64,000 bases of DNA from NCBI GenBank assembly GCA_021783515.1, contig JAJXTV010000011.1, forward strand, positions 36,954-100,953, read 5' to 3'. Made by a program: the position numbers and the translations under genes. The stretch comes from Nitrospirota bacterium (GTDB lineage: Bacteria > Nitrospirota > Thermodesulfovibrionia > Thermodesulfovibrionales > UBA6898). This document shows positions 1 to 9,560 of this stretch, piece after piece. Below the pieces are notes generated by a model, which searched no databases, was not told the DNA's origin, and worked only from the letters and a program-made list of their open reading frames with translations. Each line of letters begins with the position of its first letter. The stretch's first letter is position 1.

Positions 1-1
1 T

Positions 2-835
2 GCCGCGCCGATTGCCGCGGCGGGCACGGTGGCGGGCCAGTTCAAGCTGGGAAGCGGCGTCGTGATCGCCCCAAAGGCTGCGGTTGCCTACCCGGTGCGC
101 GAGCAATACGACGCCAGGACCGAATCGATCGAAGTCATGCTGTCGACGGCGCCGATTGACGCCGTTGCGGTCGCCAATGCGCTGAATCCGCACGCAGAAG
201 CGATCAACCAGGACGTTCTGGAACATGACAACTACATCCTGCTGTGGGTCGAGCCGGACGGGCGGGTCAGCATGAACGCCACATTTCGGGCGACCATGAC
301 GCAGTACATCGACCGCACAGGCGATGACGGCGGTCTGAAGGCGGCGCTGACCGCGCATACCCCCGATCACGTCGCGGGCCGCATCTTCACGCCGACTCCG
401 GTGAAGGTCATGTCCGGCGAGAGTTACACCTGCGATATCACCTTCGACGCCGATGTTACGCGGCCGAAGGCCGGCGCTCCCCTGCCGGCGGGTGGAGGCG
501 AGCCGGGTAAGGCCTTTTCAGCGATGATGGCCTCTGCGCAGAATAAGAACTGGGATGCTCTCCGCAACAGCGTCTCGGAGCGCCTCCGGAATATGTTCGA
601 CGCCGACTACCGGACGCCGGAAGAGAACCTGGAGTATGCCGTCGACTTCCTGCAGACTGCGCTGCCCAAACAGGGGAGGAAGATCACTGGCGGCACTCTG
701 CGCGGCGACGCCGCGACGCTGGAGATCGAGGGCGAAATGTTCCCCGGGCAGACGGCGGTCTACTTCGCGAAGATGGTCAAGATAAGGGGCGCATGGCTCT
801 TCGACGGCGCCAGCCTGACGGGCTTGGTGAAGTAG
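2..835 (+). CDS. Partial hypothetical protein, NTF2-like C-terminal region
   Basis: The reading frame is open from the left edge, so the true start probably lies outside the window; the first in-window start is a GTG at 29. I do not recognise the N-terminal part. The last ~105 residues (from the KAFSAMMASAQNKNWDALR stretch onward) alternate helix and strand like a DUF4878/NTF2-like domain, a fold often found in small exported or lipid-anchored proteins, but this is a weak structural impression. A Gly/Pro-rich linker near residues 148-158 separates the two halves. It converges on the ettA gene 19 bp downstream. No function is assigned. Confidence 0.6.
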   Translation, partial: AAPIAAAGTVAGQFKLGSGVVIAPKAAVAYPVREQYDARTESIEVMLSTAPIDAVAVANALNPHAEAINQDVLEHDNYILLWVEPDGRVSMNATFRATMTQYIDRTGDDGGLKAALTAHTPDHVAGRIFTPTPVKVMSGESYTCDITFDADVTRPKAGAPLPAGGGEPGKAFSAMMASAQNKNWDALRNSVSERLRNMFDADYRTPEENLEYAVDFLQTALPKQGRKITGGTLRGDAATLEIEGEMFPGQTAVYFAKMVKIRGAWLFDGASLTGLVK

Positions 836-854
836 ACGCCCCCCTATCCGTTGC

Positions 855-2540
<1,686 letters not shown>

Positions 2541-2565
2541 TATCGTTACGTCCTTTCGTTATATC

Positions 2566-3732
2566 TCAAAGGTACACTATTTCATCCGGATAGTTGGTGA
2601 TCTTTTCGCATTCCGTCTCCGTAACGGCATAGGTGTTTTCAATGCCGACTACGCCCTTGCCGGGGAAGGCGAACTTCGGCTCGACCGCGATGACGTGTCC
2701 TGCGGCAAGCGGCATCCTGAACCGCTGGGCGAGGACCGGGAGCTCATCGAGCTCGAGCCCGACGCCGTGACCCACGAACTTCGCCTGCTCCCCCGGATAT
2801 CCCATGAACTGCTCGCCGAGCCCGTACCCCTCGGCGATCCGGACGGCGCCGGCGTATAGGTCTTCGCATATGCTCCCGGGGCGGAGGCGCTCGACGATCC
2901 AGGCCAATATTTCGGCCGACACGCAGAAGGCCCTCTGAAGCCCGGCATCGAGCTCCCCCACGACGAAGATGCGGGTCATGTCGACGATATACCCGCCGAA
3001 GATCGCGCCGTAGTCGATCATGACGGGAGACCCCCCGGCTATCACGTCTTCGGAAGGACCGTAGGGGGCCGCCGTCGAGAGCCCTTTTCCCGTCACTGGC
3101 CCGTCGAAGCATCCGGGGACGGTGGCGTTGTCGCCTCCCACCGCGATGCCGACGATCTCCTGATGAAAGGCGCGAATGCGGAGGTGTCCTTCGCTTCCAG
3201 CTGTGCGCAGCCGGTATTCGAATTCCGCCGCCACGTCCAGCTCGCGCATGCCGGGCCTGAGGAAGGACGGGACCTGGGCGAAGGCGCCGCATATTCCCTT
3301 CCCGCTGTCGCGCAGCCGGCCGAGTTCCCATGGTGATTTGACCGAACGGATCTCGCGGTTGATCGCCGAGACGTCGATGAATTCCCTGTCGTGCAGCAGG
3401 TCGGAATAGTAGCGGAACTGCTGGACCGGAAGCACGTCGAACGTAAGGCCGATCTTCCTGATATCCCCGGCGAAAAGCGAAGGCAGTCCGCGGCTTGAGG
3501 GGAAAGGCCTTACGTCTCTTATGTTGCTTTCGCCCGCCGCCCTTGCGTAGCTCTTTTTGACAAGGAGCATCGGCTCCCCGTCTGCAGGCACCCAGAGCGC
3601 CGAATTCTGCCTGGAGCCGGTAAAATAATAGACGTCGATCGGATAGACAAGAAGCGCGCCGTCGACCGGCTCCTGCCTTAGTCGCTCCTGGAGGCGGCGT
3701 ATTCGTGCGTCGGTTTCTGTCCTTGGTACCAT
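2566..3732 (-). CDS. M24 family metallopeptidase (Xaa-Pro aminopeptidase-like)
   Basis: Predicted cytosolic aminopeptidase of the creatinase/prolidase fold that cleaves Xaa-Pro or related peptide bonds with two metal ions. An N-terminal creatinase-like domain (~1-130) precedes the pita-bread catalytic domain. The metal ligand pattern is visible: MIDYGAIFGGYIVDMTR supplies the two Asp, GHGVGLELDELP the His, and VEPKF and IENTYAV the two Glu. I chose the ATG at 3732 because a GAGAGG ribosome site lies 6 nt upstream; the frame is open to 3795, but that extension has no start signal and an unlikely Cys-rich sequence. The substrate cannot be told from sequence. Confidence 0.85.
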   Translation of the reverse strand: MVPRTETDARIRRLQERLRQEPVDGALLVYPIDVYYFTGSRQNSALWVPADGEPMLLVKKSYARAAGESNIRDVRPFPSSRGLPSLFAGDIRKIGLTFDVLPVQQFRYYSDLLHDREFIDVSAINREIRSVKSPWELGRLRDSGKGICGAFAQVPSFLRPGMRELDVAAEFEYRLRTAGSEGHLRIRAFHQEIVGIAVGGDNATVPGCFDGPVTGKGLSTAAPYGPSEDVIAGGSPVMIDYGAIFGGYIVDMTRIFVVGELDAGLQRAFCVSAEILAWIVERLRPGSICEDLYAGAVRIAEGYGLGEQFMGYPGEQAKFVGHGVGLELDELPVLAQRFRMPLAAGHVIAVEPKFAFPGKGVVGIENTYAVTETECEKITNYPDEIVYL

Positions 3733-3847
3733 TGTCATCCTCTCGCTATCGCAATGATAAGACGATTTCGCTGAACATGGTCCGGCACACGGCATATGCT
3801 CAGAAAGATATTATACGGAATTCACCCCCTGAATATCAGGGCGGGGG

Positions 3848-5191
3848 CTACTTCGGGAGGATGAAATAGAAGTTGTTGCCGTAGTCGACCGCCTCGTATC
3901 CCACGACCCCGCCGTGCAGTTCGATCACGTTCTTTACGAAGGCGAGGCCGTGTCCGGTGCCCGGTATGTCGGCGGCGTTCGATGCCCGGAAGGCCTCCGC
4001 AAAAAGGTTCCCCCGCTCTTTTGGGGCGATATGAGATCCCGAGCTGAAGACGTTGTATTTGACGCCGTCCTTCCCCTCGCCGAAGAAATCCCCGAGGATG
4101 TCGTGGCCGTAGGCGATAAATTTCTTTCTCTGTCCGAGTATCTCGACCTCGCCGGTATATTTGAGGGCGTTCGAAAAGAGGTTCGCATAGACCTGGGCGA
4201 TCAGGCCGATGTCCACGACGTTGATGATCTCCTCCTCGGGGATGCCGCTCAGACGGTCGTCCATCGAGATGCCCGCCTTTTTGAACTGTTCGACATAGCG
4301 CTCCAGCTGGGGCAGCACCACGTCTCTTTTCATGTTGCACTTTTTGGTCCGGAGCGTCAGGTGGCCCTGGTCGAAATGGCTCTTCCTGAAGAGCGTCTCG
4401 ATGAAGAGGCTCATGTTTTTGTAGTGCTTTTCGAGGTTTTCCAACTCGCCGGTCAGCCCCTCGTTGACGTCTGCCAGGTCCTTCAGCAGCGTCTCCATCA
4501 CCTGTTTGTCGCACCGGCCCTCGGAGAAGCATTTCGAGAGGAAGTCCTCTATCTCGATATTCTTGGTCACCTTTCCCCTGAGGCGTTTGAGAAAGAGCTT
4601 ATATACCATGTTCGGCACGATGATATTGTGCTCGATATCGGTGACGAGGGAACGGATGAACCTGAGGTGTTCGATATTTTTTTCTACGAGAAACTTGTTA
4701 TGCAGCCTGAAGCCGATGCGGTTGGCGTATTTCTCGAAGAAGAACATGAGATGGGTATCCATGCTCTCGACCGGGTATACTTCAAGGAGTCCCAGGACGT
4801 CGCCTTCTACATGAAACGGCAGCTGGCCGATCAGGAACTTCTTCCCCCGAATCGGCAGCATGAGGCTCTTCCGGTCGGTAAAATAGGGGCCTTCCGAGAG
4901 CTGGACGTAATCCGGGGCGCAGGACTGAGCCGGGTTTCCGCCCCCTTCAGTCGCGGCGGCGAGCGAAGGGCCGTCGCATTTCGGGTCGGTGACATACAGA
5001 CGCGCATCGAGGCCGAAAAAACTCTTCGGGACGGCGACGCAGAGGGCGTAGAAATCCTGGATGCCCCCGAATTCCTGCGCAAGGTCGAAGAAGGTCTTGA
5101 GCGCGTCGTTTTCGAGCTGGGAGAAGTTGTAACGGCGGTAATCGCCCTTCTTCTCTTCGATGCGCTCAATGATTTTTTGGGATACTGCCAT
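3848..5191 (-). CDS. Sensor histidine kinase with GAF-like input domain, atypical G1 box
   Basis: 447 residues. Residues ~35-165 look like a soluble GAF-type sensor (no membrane segment), so the signal is probably cytoplasmic. The phosphoacceptor region holds the motif DIEHN (His188). The ATPase domain has an N box NLFSNALKYT (338-347) and a G2 box GTGHGLAFVKNVIELHGG (411-428). The G1 box, normally DxGxGI, reads SSGSHIAP (383-390), so the adenine-contacting Asp is absent. An unusually long ~150-residue helical insert separates H and N boxes. No response regulator is adjacent. A 6-bp inverted repeat (ATGGTA-N5-TACCAT, 5221-5237) lies upstream. Confidence 0.8.
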   Translation of the reverse strand: MAVSQKIIERIEEKKGDYRRYNFSQLENDALKTFFDLAQEFGGIQDFYALCVAVPKSFFGLDARLYVTDPKCDGPSLAAATEGGGNPAQSCAPDYVQLSEGPYFTDRKSLMLPIRGKKFLIGQLPFHVEGDVLGLLEVYPVESMDTHLMFFFEKYANRIGFRLHNKFLVEKNIEHLRFIRSLVTDIEHNIIVPNMVYKLFLKRLRGKVTKNIEIEDFLSKCFSEGRCDKQVMETLLKDLADVNEGLTGELENLEKHYKNMSLFIETLFRKSHFDQGHLTLRTKKCNMKRDVVLPQLERYVEQFKKAGISMDDRLSGIPEEEIINVVDIGLIAQVYANLFSNALKYTGEVEILGQRKKFIAYGHDILGDFFGEGKDGVKYNVFSSGSHIAPKERGNLFAEAFRASNAADIPGTGHGLAFVKNVIELHGGVVGYEAVDYGNNFYFILPK

Positions 5192-5398
5192 CCGGATACA
5201 TGCCCCTTTCGCCCCGTGTAATGGTATATTCTACCATACCGGGCCTGCAGCCATGGCTCAGGTGATGACGCGGGCAGGGAGCGAATATTCTGAAAGCGAC
5301 CCGCCTTGAGCGCGGCGTTATTTTCGTGCTCAATAAAGAGAGGTTCGAGTTCTCCTTCGGGAGGCTGAGGGGAATAACCGGATAGGGAGGAACAGGAT

Positions 5399-5842
5399 AT
5401 GGCGAGGATCGGAATACTGACCTGCTCGAATGCCACCCAGGACCTGGGGTGCTCGTCCGTGAGTTGTCTTGCCGATTTCCGGAAGCGGCGCGGCGCCTTT
5501 GCGGACTATCCTCAGGAGGAAAAGCTTACGCTGACCGGCATCATCAACTGCCCGGGCTGCCCCACGCTTGCCGGACCCAGCAAACTGCTCGGACGAATAC
5601 GGGCGCTGACGGAGTTCCGCGTCGATGCGATACACTTTTCCTATTGCATGAAGGCGCTCTGTCCGTTCAGGGAGCAGTATCGCAAGGCGCTCGCGGAGAC
5701 GTTTCCGGAGATCAGGGTCGTCATCGGCACTCACGAAGAGCATGTGACGCCCGAGGAGTTCCGACGCCGCGTCGGCAAACTCTTCTGCCGGCCGAAAAAG
5801 ACGATGGTCGATATCATCCTCGATAAAGACGAACAGGAGTAA
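5399..5842 (+). CDS. CGGC domain-containing protein
   Basis: 147 residues resembling the CGGC family (PF08821), small cysteine-rich cytosolic proteins thought to bind metal or a redox cofactor. Cysteines sit at the N-terminus (LTCSNATQDLGC), in a CPGC motif near residues 53-56 where the family normally has CGGC, in the C-x5-C motif CMKALC, and near the C-terminus (LFC). The ATG follows a strong GGAGGAACAGGAT ribosome site. It may be cotranscribed with the large regulator ~100 bp downstream, but nothing proves this. The molecular function of the family is not established. Confidence 0.8.
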   Translation: MARIGILTCSNATQDLGCSSVSCLADFRKRRGAFADYPQEEKLTLTGIINCPGCPTLAGPSKLLGRIRALTEFRVDAIHFSYCMKALCPFREQYRKALAETFPEIRVVIGTHEEHVTPEEFRRRVGKLFCRPKKTMVDIILDKDEQE

Positions 5843-5940
5843 GAGGCGGCGCCGTGGGCATGCCGATCAGGAAGCACAGGAGCTGGGAATTCTATCGTAA
5901 ATTGCGCGCATTGTGATGCATGATTCAGGTAGGATATTCC

Positions 5941-8900
5941 ATGTCAGAAGAACGGTCGCAAGCCGTAAAAATCACCCGTCCCAATCCTTCCGGGGTCCTT
6001 TCGCGAAAAAGACTTTTCCAATTAATCGACAGAGGCAGGAAGAAATCTGTTGTCTGGATTTCAGGACCGGCGGGTTCCGGCAAGACAACTCTCGTTGCCG
6101 GTTATCTTAAACAAAGAAAACTGCCTTGTTTGTGGTACCAGGTAGACGAAGGAGACAGCGATATCGCATCGTTCTTTTACTACATGGGTCTCGCTGCCAA
6201 GAAGGCAGCGCCAAGGGTGAGAAGACCTCTTCCGCTGCTCACTCCGGAATACCTCCAGGGCGTCCCGACCTTTACGAGACGGTATTTCGAGGAGCTCTTC
6301 AGGCGATTAACGCCCCCTCGCTCCCCCTCTTTGGCAAAGAGGGGGATGGGGGGTGTTTTCCTTGTCCTCGATAATTTTCAGGATGCATCGTCGCCGGCCT
6401 TCCGGGAGGTAATCAGCTGCGGCATGGAGGCAATACCCGAGGGTATCAACGTTATCGTGCTGAGCCGCTCTGAGCCGCCCGTTCAGCTTGCGCGCCTGCG
6501 GGCGAATAACAAGATGACCTTTATCGGATGGAGTGACCTCAGTTTCACTCTCGATGAGTGCCGGGCCTTCCTGAAAGCGAAGGGCGGCAACGCCCTGTCT
6601 GACGAAACAGCCAGACAGCTTCACAAGAAGACGGACGGATGGGCTGCCGGGCTTGTGCTTATGACCGAAATGGCGAAGACAAAGGCGATACATCCTTCTT
6701 TGATCAGCGAGCTTTCCCGCGAAGCGATCTTCAATTATTTCGCCAGTGAGATATTCGAAAAGACCGACGGCGAGACCCGCGACTTCCTGCTTAAAACTTC
6801 CTTCTTCCCTTCGATGACCGCTGTGGCCGCCGAACAACTTACAGGGAATAAAGGTGCGCATGCCATATTGTCTAAGCTGAGCCGTCATCACTATTTTACA
6901 GACCGGCGCTCTCGTCCTGATCCCGTATATCAGTATCATCCGCTGTTTAGAGAGTTTCTCCAATCCCAAGCAAATAGTGCTTTCAACCCCGCTGAAATGA
7001 ATGGAATAATGCGCAGCACAGCCGCTCTCCTTGAAGATGAAGGACGAATCGAGGATGCCGCCGCGCTTTTTATGGATGCCGGCGCATGGGAAAGGCTTGT
7101 CGGAATAATCCTCGGTTATGCTCAATCCCTTGTCGTCCAGGGAAGACACAAGACGCTTGAAGAATGGATACTGGGACTCCCCGGCGAGATCAGGGACAAG
7201 ACCCCATGGCTTCTATACTGGCTCGGCGTATGCCGCCTTGCGTTCAATCCGTCCGAAAGCCGTGGGCTTTCAGAACGGGCCTTCTACATGTTTGATGCTC
7301 AGGAGGATGACACCGGAGCGCTTCTTTCGTGGACTGCTGTGATACACGCGGCCTTTCATGAATGGGATGAATTCGACAGGCTCGACCCCCTCATAGAATG
7401 GCTTTATGAGCGCATTCAGCGTAAAGCCGAATTCCCTTCTCCTGAGATCGAGGCCCTTGTGGCCACCGGCATGACAACGGCGCTGCTATGGAGGCACAAG
7501 TCCGCCTCCGACTTGAGGAGATGGACCGAGAAGGCATTAATGCTCACACAGAAGACAGGCGATGTGAATCTTCGCCTGCAGGCCGGTATTAATGCAGTGC
7601 AATTTTATGTCCTAACAGGCGACTTTGCGAATGCCGGCATCATGGGCGAAGATTTAGGCAAAACAGCGCAGACTCCGGATGTCGCCCCTTTAATGAAGAT
7701 CCTGTGCGAGGCGATAAAGTCATTTGCGGAGGTCGTAACGATGACGTCTGATGACCCCATGAGATCGGTTTTGACCGGCCTGGAGGAGGCAAACAAAAGC
7801 GATATTCATATGTGGGATCACATGCTTTTTGCCCAGGGGGTATACTGCTCGCTTAACGAAGGGGATATATCGGCCGGCGGTGGTTTTCTCAAAAATATGA
7901 AGGCGTCGCTTGAAGGCCCGAAATGCTTCGGATCATTTCTCTATCATTTGCTGTCAGGTTGGTATTGTCTTCTGAGGAATGAAACAATTGAGGCCCTTGC
8001 CCACGCGGAAAATGCCCTGAAATATATTTTGGAATCCGGGGCACTCACCGTGGCGGCGCTCTTCTGCGTTCATTTCGAAATAGCCCAGGTTATGCACGAA
8101 CTGCGAGATTACGAGAGGGCGTCCGCACACATGAGACATGCCGGTGATTTCGTCCGAAAATCAGAAAGCGCTATTTTGGAGTACATGCATCTCACGGCCG
8201 AGGCCCAGTTCGCATTCGACAGAGGCGAGCAAAAACAAGGCTTGAACTTTCTTGGAAGGGCGATGACGTTGGGGCGAAAGCAGGGCTATATAAGCATGTT
8301 CTGGTGGTGGAGGCCTGACACGATGTCCCGTCTCTGTACAATTGCACTGGAACACGACATCGAGATGGAGTATGTGCGTAAGCTGATCATCAAGCGCGGG
8401 TTGACTCCCGAAAGGCCAATTGAGGAATGGCCCTATCCGATAAAAATATATACCCTCGGAAATTTCAGACTTCTCAAAGATGACGTGCCGATGGAATTCA
8501 CCGGCAAGGGCCGGCAGAAGCCTTTGTCCATGCTGAAGACGCTTATTGCAATTGGGGGAATAGATGTTTCCGAACGACGGTTGGCCGATATTCTCTGGCC
8601 CGACGCCGATGGAGATTCGGCCCACAGTAATTTCGATATGACCCTTCATCGATTGCGCAATATCCTCGGCAGGGACAATACCATTTTGCTTGCAGGAAGG
8701 CTTTTGAGCCTCGATCCGCGCTATTGCTGGGTAGACCTGCAGGCATTTGAAGATATTGCGAAGAGAGCGGAGGCGGCATGGAGCAAGCCAGGCGGAAGAT
8801 CGAAAGACAAGAACGAGGGGGCCGTGAAGCTGAGCGAGAAGGCCCTGGCAATGTATCGCGGCCCGTTTCTTCCAAATGACGCTGAACTTGACTGTACAAC

Positions 8901-9198
8901 GGCGGTGCGGGAGAGGGTGAGGAAGACGGCCCTTCAACTGGCGGGATCATTGGGAAGCCACTGGGAGGATGCGCGGAAGTGGCGGAAAGCTATAGAATGC
9001 TATAGGAAAGGGATCGAGATCGACAATCTCTTCGAAGACTTTTACCGACGCCTCATGGTTTGCCACACTCATCTGGGCCAAAGGGCCGAGGCCGTTAGGA
9101 CTTACGACAGGTGCCGTTCACTTTTGTCTTCGACGCTAGGGATCGAGCCCTCTGAAAAGACCCGGGCCCTTTATGCCAAAGTATGCAGGACCGGCTGA
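5941..9198 (+). CDS. Large ATP-dependent SARP-family transcriptional regulator (NTPase-TPR-BTAD)
   Basis: 1085 residues. The N-terminal third is a MalT/LuxR-like signal-transduction NTPase with Walker A GPAGSGKTT (~42-50) and Walker B LVLDNFQ (~141-147). The middle is helical and TPR-like. From ~residue 833 to the end it reads as a winged-helix plus BTAD (SARP) module (IKIYTLGNFRLL, then LADILWPDADGDSAHSNFDMTLHRLR), placing the DNA-binding domain at the C-terminal end. Such proteins activate transcription after ligand and ATP binding; the ligand is unknown. I chose the ATG at 5941 because GGTAGGA precedes it by 7 nt; the ATG at 5920 lacks a ribosome site. A palindromic repeat is inserted in frame at ~124-140, just before Walker B. 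Confidence 0.85.
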   Translation: MSEERSQAVKITRPNPSGVLSRKRLFQLIDRGRKKSVVWISGPAGSGKTTLVAGYLKQRKLPCLWYQVDEGDSDIASFFYYMGLAAKKAAPRVRRPLPLLTPEYLQGVPTFTRRYFEELFRRLTPPRSPSLAKRGMGGVFLVLDNFQDASSPAFREVISCGMEAIPEGINVIVLSRSEPPVQLARLRANNKMTFIGWSDLSFTLDECRAFLKAKGGNALSDETARQLHKKTDGWAAGLVLMTEMAKTKAIHPSLISELSREAIFNYFASEIFEKTDGETRDFLLKTSFFPSMTAVAAEQLTGNKGAHAILSKLSRHHYFTDRRSRPDPVYQYHPLFREFLQSQANSAFNPAEMNGIMRSTAALLEDEGRIEDAAALFMDAGAWERLVGIILGYAQSLVVQGRHKTLEEWILGLPGEIRDKTPWLLYWLGVCRLAFNPSESRGLSERAFYMFDAQEDDTGALLSWTAVIHAAFHEWDEFDRLDPLIEWLYERIQRKAEFPSPEIEALVATGMTTALLWRHKSASDLRRWTEKALMLTQKTGDVNLRLQAGINAVQFYVLTGDFANAGIMGEDLGKTAQTPDVAPLMKILCEAIKSFAEVVTMTSDDPMRSVLTGLEEANKSDIHMWDHMLFAQGVYCSLNEGDISAGGGFLKNMKASLEGPKCFGSFLYHLLSGWYCLLRNETIEALAHAENALKYILESGALTVAALFCVHFEIAQVMHELRDYERASAHMRHAGDFVRKSESAILEYMHLTAEAQFAFDRGEQKQGLNFLGRAMTLGRKQGYISMFWWWRPDTMSRLCTIALEHDIEMEYVRKLIIKRGLTPERPIEEWPYPIKIYTLGNFRLLKDDVPMEFTGKGRQKPLSMLKTLIAIGGIDVSERRLADILWPDADGDSAHSNFDMTLHRLRNILGRDNTILLAGRLLSLDPRYCWVDLQAFEDIAKRAEAAWSKPGGRSKDKNEGAVKLSEKALAMYRGPFLPNDAELDCTTAVRERVRKTALQLAGSLGSHWEDARKWRKAIECYRKGIEIDNLFEDFYRRLMVCHTHLGQRAEAVRTYDRCRSLLSSTLGIEPSEKTRALYAKVCRTG
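6309..6357. repeat. Palindromic repeat inserted in frame in the SARP regulator
   Basis: The core is a perfect inverted repeat with 10-bp arms, CCCCCTCTTT (6323-6332) and AAAGAGGGGG (6336-6345), around a GGC loop. Imperfect outer arms lie near 6309-6317 and 6349-6357. It encodes a Pro/Ser/Arg/Gly-rich stretch (TPPRSPSLAKRGMGGVF) between the end of a helix and the Walker B strand, where related NTPases usually have only a short loop. Palindromes of this type are known as dispersed repeats in several bacterial genomes; only this copy is seen here. Confidence 0.7.
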
Positions 9199-9560
9199 GG
9201 AAGTTTTCCTCGTGACCTTCCGGCCAATCGTTGCTGTCCAAAAAACCTCTTTGTGACTTAACCATATCTCCCCATATCTGAAATATTTTCATATTATCCG
9301 AAAAACGGCATTTTAAACCACGAAGGGCACGAAGTTTCACGAATTATCATGCGTTATGGAAAATTCACATTTCACCAAATTGGTTGTTTCAATTTCCTTT
9401 AAATCTATTTGATCTTCTTCGCGTTTCTTCGTGTGCTTCGTGTTTAACTGCTTTCTCCAGGATTATCCGGAATCGGTTAGTCATTTGTTAGTAGCCGGCT
9501 GATATATTTGCATACAGCGGCAATATGTTATAAGGCAAAAAAACAGTAGGAGGAGGAACG
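9199..9560. other. Intergenic region holding an inverted-ended repeat element and a leader
   Basis: There is no gene. The region is clearly more AT-rich than its flanks. It holds the inverted-repeat element at 9315-9445, then a TTATAA-like -10 near 9524 and an AGGAGGAGG ribosome site for the repeat protein at 9561. No obvious terminator follows the regulator gene. Confidence 0.6.
9315..9445. repeat. MITE-like element with CACGAAG inverted ends
   Basis: The left end (9315-9343) carries CCACGAAGGGCACGAAG. The right end (9418-9445) carries the near reverse complement CTTCGTGTGCTTCGTG. The two ~28-bp ends match at most positions and flank ~75 bp of AT-rich DNA without an ORF. This looks like a non-autonomous dispersed element or a very long imperfect hairpin. 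No transposase or clear target duplication was seen. Confidence 0.6.
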
